A DNA stretch of 33,215 nucleotides from Alphaproteobacteria bacterium (GCA_021325215.1 JAJPHO010000134.1:1-33215); one strand, 5' to 3'; positions 1-8,892 are shown, numbered from the stretch's first letter. Notes: generated by a model from the sequence alone, not told the origin. Numbers and translations are program-made.

Positions 1-106
1 CTGGCTTCGCCACCGCCCTCGATCCTCACGTAGCGCTGCTACGCTCCGGTTTTGCGCTGCTCGCGCCTGGCATCTACGGCACTGGTCCGAGTTTCGGGTC
101 AGGCTC
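1..106. other. Unassigned stretch downstream of selD
   Basis: No gene can be supported here. The stretch contains a short perfect hairpin at 29-43 (CGTAGC, 3-nt loop, GCTACG). Short minus-strand frames close quickly. I considered the 3' part of a tRNA gene (selC would make sense beside selD) but could not fold a cloverleaf. It may be the start of the neighbouring locus or a dispersed intergenic repeat. Confidence 0.4.
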
Positions 107-1153
107 TCAGGCGATTTTGACTTTCGGTTCGCCCGCGGCGGCATGGCCGATGATGCGGGCCGAGGGATAACCGGCCTGCGTGATGCCGACCAGGATTTCC
201 TCGGCGCGGTCGGCGGCGCAGGAAACCAGCAGGCCGCCCGAGGTCTGCGGATCGGTCAGCAAGGCCCGCTTCCAGTCGGCCAGGCCCTCCGGCAGCACCA
301 CGCCTTCGCCATAGCTGGCCCAATTGCGATGCGAGGCGCCGGTGATGCAGCCGGCCTGGGCCAGCGCTTCCGCCTGGGCCAGGAACGGCAGGCTTTCCAG
401 CGAGATTTCCAGGGTCAGGCCCGACCCGCGCGCCATCTCCAGCCCATGGCCGAGCAGCCCGAAGCCGGTGACGTCGGTGATGGCATGGACGTCCGGGTCT
501 TCCGCCAAAACCGCGCCGACCGAATTCAGCAGCGTGGTCGAGGCGATCATCTCGTCATAGCCGGCGCGGTCCAGCACCTGCTTCTTGAAGGCCGAGGAAT
601 AGACGCCCACGCCCAGGCCCTTGGTCAGGATCAGCGCATCGCCGGGCTGCGCCGTCGCATTGCGGCGCAGATGCCCGGGCGAAGCCAGGCCGATCACCGC
701 CAGGCCGTAGATCGGCTCGGCGGAATCGATCGAATGGCCGCCGGCGACCGGAATGCCGGCATCGGCGCACACCGATGCGCCGCCATCGAGGATGCCGCGC
801 ACGGTTTCGAGCGGCAGTTTGCCGAGCGGCATGCCGAGAATGGCCAGGGCGAAGATGGGCCGCCCGCCCATGGCATAGATGTCGGACAAAGCGTTGGTGG
901 CGGCGATGCGGCCGAAATCACGGGGATCGTCGACCACGGGCATGAAGAAATCGGTGGTGGCGACGATGCAATGGGTGTCATCGATCTGCCAGACGGCGGC
1001 GTCGTCGCCGGTTTCGGTGCCGACCAGCAGCTGGGCATAGGGCGCCATCTGCTTCTGCCCGGCCAGCAATTCCTGCAGCACCGACGGCGCCAGCTTGCAG
1101 CCGCAGCCGCCGCCATGGGCGAGGTCGGTCAGGCGGGTAATTTGATCGGTCAT
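107..1153 (-). CDS. selD: Selenide, water dikinase (selenophosphate synthetase)
   Basis: This enzyme makes selenophosphate from selenide and ATP, the selenium donor for Sec-tRNA synthesis in the cytoplasm. The 348-residue length matches the SelD family. The N-terminal glycine-rich motif GGGCGCK places Cys17 and Lys20 at the same positions as the catalytic Cys17/Lys20 of E. coli SelD, so this is the cysteine and not the Sec form. The following GDDAAVW and [11 protein letters not shown] segments are the conserved ATP/metal-binding aspartate motifs. The start ATG is preceded by AAGG about 9 nt upstream, lying inside an inverted repeat (1157-1169). The gene is divergent from the permease at 1252. 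Its presence fits the selenocysteine-containing formate dehydrogenase encoded at 5629-8748, which needs selenophosphate. selA, selB and selC are not in the window. Confidence 0.96.
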   Translation of the reverse strand: MTDQITRLTDLAHGGGCGCKLAPSVLQELLAGQKQMAPYAQLLVGTETGDDAAVWQIDDTHCIVATTDFFMPVVDDPRDFGRIAATNALSDIYAMGGRPIFALAILGMPLGKLPLETVRGILDGGASVCADAGIPVAGGHSIDSAEPIYGLAVIGLASPGHLRRNATAQPGDALILTKGLGVGVYSSAFKKQVLDRAGYDEMIASTTLLNSVGAVLAEDPDVHAITDVTGFGLLGHGLEMARGSGLTLEISLESLPFLAQAEALAQAGCITGASHRNWASYGEGVVLPEGLADWKRALLTDPQTSGGLLVSCAADRAEEILVGITQAGYPSARIIGHAAAGEPKVKIA

Positions 1154-1156
1154 TCG

Positions 1157-1169
1157 AATAAGCCTTATT
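1157..1169. repeat. Inverted repeat overlapping the selD ribosome-binding site
   Basis: AATAAG-C-CTTATT forms a 6+6 bp inverted repeat 3 nt upstream of the selD start codon. On the selD strand it contains the AAGG Shine-Dalgarno-like sequence. It could be a protein operator or an RNA hairpin that hides the ribosome-binding site. The 1-nt centre makes a protein operator somewhat more plausible, because a tight RNA loop would have to open one or two pairs. Confidence 0.4.
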
Positions 1170-1171
1170 TG

Positions 1172-1200
1172 TTGTCAGCTCGCCGGTCTCGACCTACAGT
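1172..1200 (+). promoter_or_regulatory. Predicted sigma-70-type promoter of the permease gene
   Basis: TTGTCA (1172-1177, 5/6 to consensus) is separated by 17 nt from TACAGT (1195-1200, 4/6). Transcription would begin near 1207, giving a leader of about 45 nt before the ATG at 1252. The element lies in the 98-bp divergent spacer shared with selD. Confidence 0.45.
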
Positions 1201-1251
1201 CCGACCAGCTTAGCTTAACCAACCAAGTCGTCGCCCGGAGGGCGCATCTTC

Positions 1252-2289
1252 ATGCAGAATACCAGCAAGATCAATCAGCTGATCGGGCCCGCAACGGTTG
1301 CCCTGATCGCCGTGGCCGGCCTTTACTACGTAAAGTGGTCGCCCTATTACGCGCGCGCCTTCGCCGCCGCCGCCAACCACGCCATCGGAAAATCGATCCT
1401 GATGGGCACCGAGGCGCAGGCCCCCGCCCCGTCCTGGGACGCGGCCCTCGCCTATGCCATGGCCTATGGCAAGGCGATCTGGCAGGCGATGGTTCTCGGT
1501 CTGCTGCTGGGCTCGGGCATCCAGGCGCTGCTGCCGCCCGGCCTGATCGCGCGCCTGCTGGGACGCCGCGGTATCGCCCCGGTCTTCGCGGCGGGATTAT
1601 TGTCGCTGCCCGGCATGATGTGCACCTGCTGCGCCGCACCCGTCGTGCTGGGGCTGCGCAAGGAACGCGCGACGCCGGGCGCCGCCATGGCGTTCTGGCT
1701 CGGCAATACGGTGCTGAACCCCGCCACCCTGGTCTTCATCGGCTTCGTGCTGGGCTGGAACTGGGCGGCGCTGCGCCTCGTCCTCGGCGCGGTGCTGGTG
1801 TTCGGCCTGGGCTGGCTGGTCAACCGCGTCAGCCCGCCCGACGAAACGGTCGAGGCCTTCGTGCTGCCGGCCGAGGACCGCGGCAATCCCTTCCTGCGCT
1901 GGCTGGGCATCCTGGCCCGCATGGCGGTGCGCCTGATCCCCGAATATGTGGTGATCGTACTGCTGCTGGGTGCCGCGCGGGCCTGGCTGTTCCCCGTCAT
2001 CGGCCCCGACATCGACGACAGCCTGATCTGGATCGTCGGCTTCGCCGTCGCCGGCACCCTGTTCGTGATCCCGACCGCCGGCGAAGTGCCGATCATCCAA
2101 GCCATGCTGAGCCTGGGCATGGGCGCCGGTCCGGCCGGCGCGCTGCTGATGACCCTGCCGCCGGTCAGCCTGCCGTCGGCGGCCATGCTGGCGCGCTCGT
2201 TCCATCCGCGCGCTTTGGGCGTGGCGATCGGCGGCGTGGTGCTGATGGGCGTCGTCGGCGGGCTGCTGGCGGTCGCGTTCGGGCTCTAA
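1252..2289 (+). CDS. ArsP/UPF0718-type membrane permease with CTCC motif
   Basis: This is a polytopic inner-membrane protein of 345 residues with about eight to ten hydrophobic segments, resembling the predicted permease family (DUF318/UPF0718) that includes ArsP-type organoarsenical exporters. The first helix is at about residues 10-27. A conserved cysteine cluster PGMMCTCCAAPV (Cys124, Cys126, Cys127) lies at the start of a helix, followed by WLGNTVLNPATL, which is typical of the family. A second related half (WIVGFAVAGTLFVIPTAGEVPII) suggests internal pseudo-symmetry. GGAGG lies 10 nt before the ATG. It is divergent from selD and upstream of a binding-protein gene. The substrate cannot be read from sequence; the cysteine cluster suggests a soft metal(loid), and the context raises a selenium or arsenic compound as a candidate. 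Confidence 0.8.
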   Translation: MQNTSKINQLIGPATVALIAVAGLYYVKWSPYYARAFAAAANHAIGKSILMGTEAQAPAPSWDAALAYAMAYGKAIWQAMVLGLLLGSGIQALLPPGLIARLLGRRGIAPVFAAGLLSLPGMMCTCCAAPVVLGLRKERATPGAAMAFWLGNTVLNPATLVFIGFVLGWNWAALRLVLGAVLVFGLGWLVNRVSPPDETVEAFVLPAEDRGNPFLRWLGILARMAVRLIPEYVVIVLLLGAARAWLFPVIGPDIDDSLIWIVGFAVAGTLFVIPTAGEVPIIQAMLSLGMGAGPAGALLMTLPPVSLPSAAMLARSFHPRALGVAIGGVVLMGVVGGLLAVAFGL

Positions 2290-2315
2290 CCCCGCGGCAC
2301 GAAATGGAGTAATCT

Positions 2316-2343
2316 GGCGGCCTATCCGCGGAGAGGGGCCGCC
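2316..2343 (+). repeat. Hairpin presenting the Shine-Dalgarno of the TTG-start gene
   Basis: GGCGGCC (2316-2322) and GGCCGCC (2337-2343) form a perfect 7-bp GC-rich stem. The 14-nt loop contains GGAGAGG (2330-2336), the apparent ribosome-binding site of the gene starting at 2346. No U-run follows, so it is not a typical terminator of the permease gene. Confidence 0.45.
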
Positions 2344-2345
2344 GA

Positions 2346-3134
2346 TTGACCAGACCGCCGAGCAGAGCAATCCGGACCTGGCTGGCCGCGCTCGCCGCCG
2401 CGGCCTTGCCGGCCCTGTCCGCCGCGCAGGAGCTGACCGGCTCCTTCGCCTCCGGCAAGGCGCCCTATCTCTGGACCGAAGGCACCGGCAACCGCGGCGC
2501 GGAACTCGACATCGTCAGCGCGGTCCTGCGGCACGCCGGCTATGGCCTGCGGATCGTCACCATGCCTAAAAGGCGGCTGATGGCCGAGTTCCCGGAGTCC
2601 AATCTCGATTTCACCACCGGCCTGCAGCTCTCGGACCTGCCCGGCTATTGCCATACCGCCATCTATATGAGCTATCACAATGTGGCGATAACCCTGCGGT
2701 CGCGCCACATCACGCTCGACAGCGTCACTCAATTGCTCAACTACAAGGTCGCGATCCGGCAATATCTCTACGAAGATCTCGATATCGGCAGGCCGGGCAG
2801 CGGCATGCCGGCCCTCCTTCCCGCCAATTTCACCGAATTTCACGCGCAGGATCAGCAAGTGCGCTTTTTCTATGCCGGACGCAGCGACGTGATCGTGCTC
2901 GACCACTCGATCTTCCAATGGTACGCGAAGCGGCTCGGCCTGCTGTCGGGAAGCAACAACGCCCTGGACGTCCATGACCTCTTCCCGGACCGGCACGGCG
3001 TGCGCGCCGCGTTCCGCGACAGCACGATGTGCGAGCGGTTCGACCGGAATCTGGCGGCCATCGTCGCCGACGGCACCTACCGGTCGATCTGGAAATCCTA
3101 CGATATCGGGGGAGTCCCCGACCCGTCACCCTAG
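2346..3134 (+). CDS. Periplasmic substrate-binding protein, family 3-like (orphan)
   Basis: This 262-residue exported protein resembles amino-acid-type (SBP_bac_3) solute-binding proteins. An Arg-containing N-terminus is followed by a hydrophobic stretch (WLAALAAAALPALSAAQ) that reads as a signal peptide with cleavage near residue 27. The mature part has the fold signature GNRGAELDIVSAVLRHAGY, a later VAIRQYLYEDLD segment, and C-terminal FDRNLAAIVADGTYRSIWKSY, typical of the family's last helix. The start is TTG at 2346: no ATG or GTG lies near the signal peptide, and GGAGAGG sits at the proper distance. No ABC permease or ATPase is adjacent, so it may serve a distant transporter or act as a sensor. 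Its 3' end overlaps the convergent fdhE by 9 bp. Ligand unknown. Confidence 0.72.
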   Translation: MTRPPSRAIRTWLAALAAAALPALSAAQELTGSFASGKAPYLWTEGTGNRGAELDIVSAVLRHAGYGLRIVTMPKRRLMAEFPESNLDFTTGLQLSDLPGYCHTAIYMSYHNVAITLRSRHITLDSVTQLLNYKVAIRQYLYEDLDIGRPGSGMPALLPANFTEFHAQDQQVRFFYAGRSDVIVLDHSIFQWYAKRLGLLSGSNNALDVHDLFPDRHGVRAAFRDSTMCERFDRNLAAIVADGTYRSIWKSYDIGGVPDPSP

Positions 3135-4058
3135 CAGGAACGGATTGGGCGCATGCCGCGCCCAGCCGGCTTCGGACACCAGCAGATCGAGGCCGAGGCT
3201 GGCCAGATCGTCGGCATAGGGATCGATCTCGGTATCCTTGGCCAGATAGAGCGACTTGGAATAAGTGTGGCAGTCATCGCAGGTCTCGGCCTTGATCGAC
3301 GCCTCCTCTTCCTGCCCTTCGATGCCGCGCACCGCCAGCTTGCCCGATTGGCCGCAGGTGATGCAGACGGCCCGAACATGGTTCCAGGCGGTCGAGCACA
3401 GCGAGCAATTGAGATAGCGCACGCCGGGCGTCTTGCCCGAAGCGGTCACCAGCGACGATACCGAGGTCGAGCCGCAGCACGGGCACAGATTGCGCTCGGG
3501 CAGCAGGTGCAGATCGGCCACCGAAAGACTGGCGGCCAGACAGGTGAAATAGACCTGCAGCGCGGCGGCGATGAAGAGTGAATGCCCGGCCTGTTCCGGC
3601 GGCAGCGAACCGCCCAGGAAGGCATCGGCCAAGGCTTCGAGGTCGGCTTCGGAACGACCTTTGAGATCGGCCACGACGGCGGCCAGCGCCTCGGGAACCC
3701 CTTCGGCTCCGTCGAACCGCTCCAGCAGGCGGCGCAGCGCCTCGCGCCAGGCGGCGTCGCGACGATGCCCGTCGGCGGCCAGCGGCGGCATGCCGGCAGC
3801 GGCGGTCTTGGCGACGATCCCGGCATCGGGAAGCGGGGGCTGGATGGCCTGGGCGGCCTCGTGCTGGGCCTGCGACAGATTGCACAGGAACAGCAGCCAG
3901 TCGCTCATCGGATGGTCATTGGCCAGATCGGCCAGACGGGCCGCGGTGCGCTTGAACCGCACCGCGGGGTCCGGAAGCAGGATAGGATCGGGCGTGCTGA
4001 CGCCGCCCTGGGGATTACCGACCCACGCCGCCTGGGGCGGCGTCTCGAACTGTCTCAC
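3126..4058 (-). CDS. fdhE: Formate dehydrogenase accessory protein FdhE
   Basis: FdhE is a cytoplasmic rubredoxin-like maturation factor for respiratory, Tat-exported formate dehydrogenases. The protein has 310 residues (E. coli FdhE 309). Zinc/iron-binding CxxC pairs appear in order: CPCCG, CSLC, CITCGQSG and CDDCHTY. The motifs RYLNCSLC, SGKLAVRGIE, IKAETCDDC and DDLASLGLDLLV track the E. coli protein closely, ending in NPFLLG. The start is taken as GTG (4056-4058), which overlaps the stop of the gamma-subunit gene as GTGA; GAGGAA lies 9 nt upstream. Overlap with fdhC implies translational coupling in the fdhABC-fdhE operon. Its 3' end overlaps the convergent binding-protein gene by 9 bp. 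Confidence 0.93.
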   Translation of the reverse strand: MRQFETPPQAAWVGNPQGGVSTPDPILLPDPAVRFKRTAARLADLANDHPMSDWLLFLCNLSQAQHEAAQAIQPPLPDAGIVAKTAAAGMPPLAADGHRRDAAWREALRRLLERFDGAEGVPEALAAVVADLKGRSEADLEALADAFLGGSLPPEQAGHSLFIAAALQVYFTCLAASLSVADLHLLPERNLCPCCGSTSVSSLVTASGKTPGVRYLNCSLCSTAWNHVRAVCITCGQSGKLAVRGIEGQEEEASIKAETCDDCHTYSKSLYLAKDTEIDPYADDLASLGLDLLVSEAGWARHAPNPFLLG

Positions 4059-4723
4059 GGCGCGCGGTTCCTCGGGTTTGGCTCGGGCCCGCGCGAGCCG
4101 GTATCGACCAGTTCGCGGAACCAGGCCCGGTGATGTTTCCAGGCCCAGCCGGGCGTCACCCAGCCGCGGATCATCGCCCGCATCGAATATTTCACCCACA
4201 GGGCCGCATAGACATGGACGATCCACACCAGGATCGCACCGATCGCCGCCGCGCTGTGGATCAGCAGAGCGACGCGCTGGGCCTCGATGCTGGTCGCATG
4301 GCCGAAATAATACTCCCAGATCACCAGGCCGCTCAGGAACAGCACCGGCACCAGCAGCGCCATGGCCCAGAAGACGCCCTTCTGGCCGGCATTGTTGCGG
4401 CCGACCTCCGGCACTTCGTCTTCCTTCTTGGCCAGCACCTTGTCGATGTTCTTCACCCACTCGGTATCCCGGCGTTCCCACACATTATGGTGCCAGAATT
4501 GTATGAACAGGCCGAGGAAGCTCGCGATCATCAGGCAGCCGATCCACGGATGGATCGCACGCATCCACTGGCCGCTGCCGAACAGGAAGGACAGCCACGA
4601 GAAATAGGGGTGGAACATGGCCAGCCCCGACAGCATCAGCAGCACGAAGCAAAGCCCGGTCAGCCAGTGATTGAGCCGGCTGACGGTCTTGTAGCGGGTA
4701 ATGGCGTCTTTCGGGCGGCTCAT
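4055..4723 (-). CDS. fdhC: Formate dehydrogenase gamma subunit, cytochrome b556 (FdnI/FdoI type)
   Basis: This is the membrane anchor of the respiratory formate dehydrogenase, carrying two b hemes and passing electrons to quinone. It has 222 residues (E. coli FdnI 217) and four transmembrane helices. Candidate heme histidines lie in [23 protein letters not shown] and [36 protein letters not shown] matches the family's first helix. ATG at 4723 overlaps the fdhB stop (ATGA), and its own stop overlaps the fdhE GTG start, so three genes are translationally coupled. The symbol follows alphaproteobacterial usage; fdoI/fdnI is equivalent. Confidence 0.93.
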   Translation of the reverse strand: MSRPKDAITRYKTVSRLNHWLTGLCFVLLMLSGLAMFHPYFSWLSFLFGSGQWMRAIHPWIGCLMIASFLGLFIQFWHHNVWERRDTEWVKNIDKVLAKKEDEVPEVGRNNAGQKGVFWAMALLVPVLFLSGLVIWEYYFGHATSIEAQRVALLIHSAAAIGAILVWIVHVYAALWVKYSMRAMIRGWVTPGWAWKHHRAWFRELVDTGSRGPEPNPRNRAP

Positions 4724-5628
4724 GACTTGGCCCTCCGTTCCATTTCCTTGCGGGCCTCGGCCTCGTCCTCCTCCTCGACCTCCATCGGACCGGAGACGAT
4801 CCCATGGACGAAGGCGCCGAGCGCGGCGAAGGCGATGCCGGCCAGGGCGACGGGCTTCAGCACATGCTTCCACAGGCCGATGACCGCGCTGATATGCGGC
4901 TTGTCCGGCAGGCCGGAATAAAGCGAGGGCTTGTCCCGGTGATGCAGCACATACATCACATGGGTGCCGCCGACTTCGGCCGGGTCGTAAAGACCGGCAT
5001 TCTCGAAACCGCGTTCCTTCAGTTCCTCGATGCGCTCTTCGGCCCAATCCTTCATGTCGGCCTTGGTGCCGAACATGATGGCGCCCGTCGGGCAGGTCTT
5101 GACGCAGGCCGGCTCCAGCCCGACCGCGACGCGGTCCGAGCACAGGGTGCACTTATAGGATTTGTGATCCTTTTCGCTCACCCGCGGGATATTGAAGGGG
5201 CAGCCCTTGATGCAATAGCCGCAGCCGATGCAGGCGTCCGAGATGAAATCGACGATGCCGTTGGCGTACTGCACGATGGCGCCGGGCGCCGGGCAGGCCT
5301 TGAGGCAGCCCGGGTCCTCGCAATGCATGCAACCATCCTTGCGGATCAGCCATTCGAGGTCGCCATGGTCGTTCTCATACTCGGCGAACCGCATCAGGGT
5401 CCAGACGCCGGGATTGAGATCGTGCGGATTCTCGTAAGCCCCTTGGAATTCCTCCATCTCGGGCCGCAGATCGTTCCACTCCATGCAGGCCGACTGGCAG
5501 GCCTTGCAGCCGATGCAGCGGCTGACGTCGATCAGCTTGGCGACTTCTTCCACATTCGACCGGGTGGTCGGCGGCGTCATCGTCGTCGCCGACCGCCGGA
5601 TATAATTCTGGGATTGGAGGTCGGCCAT
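4720..5628 (-). CDS. fdhB: Formate dehydrogenase beta subunit, four [4Fe-4S] ferredoxin-like (FdnH/FdoH type)
   Basis: This electron-transfer subunit links the catalytic alpha subunit to the cytochrome b subunit on the periplasmic side. It has 302 residues (E. coli FdnH 294). Four cysteine clusters are visible: [11 protein letters not shown] near residue 38, [26 protein letters not shown] and [22 protein letters not shown] single C-terminal hydrophobic helix ([19 protein letters not shown]) is the expected membrane anchor. The ATG directly abuts the fdhA stop (TAAATG), with GGAG 7 nt upstream. It lacks its own signal peptide, as expected for a subunit co-exported with the Tat-bearing alpha chain. 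Confidence 0.95.
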   Translation of the reverse strand: MADLQSQNYIRRSATTMTPPTTRSNVEEVAKLIDVSRCIGCKACQSACMEWNDLRPEMEEFQGAYENPHDLNPGVWTLMRFAEYENDHGDLEWLIRKDGCMHCEDPGCLKACPAPGAIVQYANGIVDFISDACIGCGYCIKGCPFNIPRVSEKDHKSYKCTLCSDRVAVGLEPACVKTCPTGAIMFGTKADMKDWAEERIEELKERGFENAGLYDPAEVGGTHVMYVLHHRDKPSLYSGLPDKPHISAVIGLWKHVLKPVALAGIAFAALGAFVHGIVSGPMEVEEEDEAEARKEMERRAKS

Positions 5629-8600
5629 TTATGCACTCCTCCCGGCTTTGCGCGGCCCGTGCGCCAGATCGATGGCGGGCGGACGCGAAGTCGGTTCGAT
5701 GTTCAGCAGGAACGCCTTGAATTCGGGCGTGTTGGTGTTCGCGTCGCCGACGAACGGGGTCAGGGTATTGGCCCCGTAGCCTTTGCGCGCCACCCCGGTG
5801 AACCCCCAGTGGATCGGGCAGCCGATGACATGGGTCGGCTTGCCGTCGACCATCATCGGCTTGATGCGCTTGGTGACATAAGCCTTGCAGATCACCTGGC
5901 CGCGCTTGGACCACACGCGCACCCAGCCGCCCTGCTCGATCTTCTTCTCCTTGGCCAGGACTTCGCCGATCTCGACGAATTCCTCCGGCTGGAGGATCGA
6001 GTTGATCTTGGCGTGCTTGGTCCAATAGTGGAAATGCTCGGTCAGGCGATAGGTGGTGCCGACATAGGGGAAGTCTTCGCCCTTGCCGAAATGCTCACGG
6101 TCGCTCGGGAACACGCGGGCCGCCGGGTTCGACTTGACCTTGGGATGCAGGACGTTGTCGACCGGGCTCTCGAACGGCTCGTAATGTTCCGGGAACGGAC
6201 CTTCGGCCATGCCGCCGCGGGCGAACAGCTTGCCGACGCCTTCCTGGTTCATGATGAACGGGCCCATGGAATCCTCGGGCTTCACGGTCGGACCGTAGTC
6301 CGGCGTGTCGAACCCGACCCAGGAAGCGCCGTTCCACTTGATCACCGGCTTGTGCGGAGCCCAGGGCTTGCCCGAAGGATCGGCACTCGCGCGGTTGTAG
6401 AGGATGCGGCGGTTGGCCGGCCAGGCCCAGGCCCAGTTCGGCGCGATGCCCGCTTCGCGCGGGTCGGTCGCGTCGCGCCGGGCCATCTGGTTGCCCTTCT
6501 CGGTCCAAGAGCCCGAGAAGATCCAGCAGCCGGACATGGTGGTGCCGTCGTCCTTGAGCTGGGCGAACCCGTCGAGCTGCTGGCCCGCCTTGAGGATGAC
6601 GTTGCCGTTGGCGTCCTTGAGGTCGGCCAAGGCGCGGCCGTTCATCTCCTTGGCCATCTCGCTCGGGTGCGGCTCGTCCGGATCGGCATATTGCCAGGTC
6701 AGGTTGAGCAGCGGATCGGGGAACGCCCCGCCCTCCTTCGCGTACATCGCCTTCATGCGCTGATAGAGGCCGGCGATGATGAAGATGTCGGTCTTGGCCT
6801 CGCCCGGCGCATCGGCCGCCTTCCAGTGCCATTGCAGCCAGCGCGCCGAACTGACCAGCGAGCCGTCCTCCTCGGCGAAGCAGGTGCAGGGCAGCTGGAA
6901 CACTTCGGTCTGGATCGAGGCCGGGTCGGACGGGTTCTGCGGACCGAAATCCTGCCAGAAATTGGCCGTCTCGGTGTCGAGCGGATCGACCACCACCAGA
7001 TATTTCAGCTTGGCGAGCGAACGGCGGATCTTGCCCCGGTCGGGGAAAGCCTGCATCGGGTTGAAGCCCTGGCAGATATAGCCGTTCATCTGGCCCTTAT
7101 CCATCATCTCGAAGGCGCGCAGGATGTCGTAATCCGGCACGTCGAGCTTGGGCAGCCAGTCATAGGCCCAGCTGTTCTCGGCCGTCGCGGCATTGCCGTA
7201 GATGGCCTTCTGGAAACTGACGAAGAACTTCCTGTAGTTCTGCCAGTAACTCATCTGGCCCGGACGCAGCGGCTTGAACTGGCGGGTCTCCATATATTTG
7301 TCGAAGGTAGGCTCGCTATCCTTCGGCATGGTCATGTAGCCCGGCATCGCCGAGGACAGCAGGCCGACGTCGGTCAGGCCCTGGATGTTGGAGTGGCCGC
7401 GCAGCGCGTTCATGCCGCCGCCGGCGACGCCGATATTGCCCAGCAGCAGCTGGACCATCGCCATCGACCGGACGTTCTGCGCGCCCACCGAATGCTGCGT
7501 CCAGCCCAGCGCGAACAGGCTGGTCATCGAGCGCTCGGGGCTCGAGGTGCTGGCGATCATCTCGCACACCTTCAGGAACTTGTCCTGCGGCGTGCCGCAG
7601 ATGCGCGACACCATCTCGGGCGTGTAGCGGTCGAGATGCTTCTTCAGCAGATTGATCACGCAGCGCGGATGCTTCCAGGTCTCGTCGATCTTGGCGAAAC
7701 CCTGCTCGTCCAGCTCGTAATCCCAGCTCGACTTGTCGTAGGTGTGCTTCTCTTCGTTATAGCCCGAGAACAGGCCGTCCTCGAACGCGAAGCCCTCTTT
7801 GACGATCAGGCCGGCATTGGTGAAGGAGCGCACATATTCGTGCTGGATCTTGTCGTTTTCCAGCAGGTAACGCATCACGCCCGACAGGAACGCGATGTCG
7901 GTGCCCGGACGGATCGGCGCATAGTAATCGGCGACCGAGGCCGTACGGGTGAAGCGCGGATCGACGACGATCAGCTTCGCCTTGTTCTCGATCTTGGCTT
8001 CGATCACCCACTTGAAGCCGCACGGATGCGCCTCGGCGGCATTGCCGCCCATGACGATCACGAGGTCGGCATTCTTGATGTCCTGCCAGGAGTTCGTCAT
8101 CGCACCGCGACCGAATGTTGGGGCCAAACTGGCCACCGTCGGTCCGTGTCAGACGCGCGCCTGGTTGTCGAACGCCACCATGCCCAGCGAGCGGGCCCAT
8201 TTCCAGGTCAGGTACGACGTCTCCGAGGAGGACGCCGAGGCCGCTAGCATGCCGGTGCTGGTCCAGCGGTTGACCGTGGCGCCGTCCTTGTTCTTCGCGA
8301 TGAAGTTGGCGTCGCGGTCTTCCTTCATCAGCCGGGCGATGCGGTCGAGGGCGAAGTCCCACGAGACTTCCTTCCACTCGGTGCCGCCGGCCGGCCGGTA
8401 TTTCGGCTTGGTCAGGCGGCCCGGCGCATGGACGATGTCCAACAGGCCGGCGCCCTTGGGGCACAGTGTGCCGCGATTGACCGGATGGTCCGGATCACCC
8501 TCGATGTGGATCACCGCCTGCTTGACGTTCTTAGCCCGGTCGCCCTGGCTATAGATCAGAATACCGCAGGCCACCGAACAGTAAGTACAGGTGTTGCGTG

Positions 8601-8748
8601 TCTCTGTGGCGGCGCTCAACTTGAACTGACGTACCGCGGCTGCTTGCGCGCTGCCGGCGATACCGAAACCGAGCGCTCCGATGGATGAGGCCGCAAGGCC
8701 CGCGCCGGTCAGTTTGATGAAGCCGCGACGTGTCAATTGCATGGTCAC
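5629..8748 (-). CDS. fdhA: Selenocysteine-containing respiratory formate dehydrogenase, catalytic alpha subunit (FdnG/FdoG type)
   Basis: This oxidises formate to CO2 at a bis-MGD (Mo or W) and Sec site in the periplasm. The reading frame crosses an in-frame UGA (8149-8151) read as Sec200. Flanking residues are QARV-U-HGPTVASLAPTFGRGAM, the same context as the Sec in E. coli FdnG. Total length is 1039 residues (E. coli FdnG 1015). The Tat signal TRRGFIK lies at the N-terminus. A [4Fe-4S] motif follows with Cys54, Cys57, Cys61 and Cys96, then Lys98. VVMGGNAAEAHP and the C-terminal pterin domain (HVIGCPIHWGF) are present. GTG (8748) has GGAG 5 nt upstream; ATG at 8742 is an alternative 11 nt from it. 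It heads fdhABC-fdhE. The two frames at 8149-8748 and 5629-8136 are one gene. Confidence 0.96.
8122..8151 (-). promoter_or_regulatory. Sec UGA codon and downstream bacterial SECIS-like hairpin
   Basis: The UGA is at 8149-8151. On the coding strand, 14 nt further on, GGCCA-GTT-TGGCC (plus-strand 8122-8134) forms a perfect 5-bp stem with a 3-nt GUU loop. E. coli fdnG has a comparable stem at this place with loop GUC. Bacterial SECIS hairpins bind SelB at this distance from the UGA and direct Sec insertion. Confidence 0.85.
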
Positions 8749-8769
8749 GTTCGCTCCGAGGGAAGGCTG

Positions 8770-8787
8770 CCGCCGAAGGACCGGCGG
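8770..8787 (-). repeat. GC-rich hairpin in the fdhA leader
   Basis: CCGCCG, a 6-nt spacer and CGGCGG form a 6-bp stem in the transcribed leader, between the predicted promoter and the GTG start. It could stabilise the transcript or affect translation. No further evidence is seen. Confidence 0.3.
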
Positions 8788-8808
8788 AAGCGCTTGAAAG
8801 GATCAGAA

Positions 8809-8838
8809 ACCCTAACGAAAGCCAGCCCTCCTTGTCAA
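8809..8838 (-). promoter_or_regulatory. Predicted sigma-70-type promoter of the fdh operon
   Basis: On the minus strand TTGACA (8833-8838) is a perfect -35 hexamer, followed after 18 nt by TAGGGT (8809-8814, 3/6). Transcription would start near 8802, leaving a leader of about 54 nt. No FNR-type box is seen around it. Immediately upstream is the inverted repeat AAGCG-N10-CGCTT (8842-8861), which could be an activator site. Confidence 0.5.
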
Positions 8839-8892
8839 GGTAAGCGCTCCCATAAACGCTTGCTGCGCTTGAGAAAATCTTGCTCGGGACAC

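Noticed and set aside
1-106. A selC (tRNA-Sec) gene downstream of selD
   Set aside because: One short hairpin is present, but no acceptor stem, anticodon arm with UCA, or T-arm consensus could be assembled.
4804-8247. Long plus-strand open frame (1147 codons) antisense to the fdh operon
   Set aside because: Its composition is typical of a GC-rich shadow frame (runs of Asp, Arg, Gly, His, Leu) with no recognisable domain, while the opposite strand encodes clear FdhA and FdhB.
5629-8748. fdhA as a pseudogene or as two separate genes because of the internal stop at 8149-8151
   Set aside because: The stop is UGA at the exact Sec position of FdnG-type enzymes, the frame continues unchanged, a SECIS-like hairpin follows, and selD is present.
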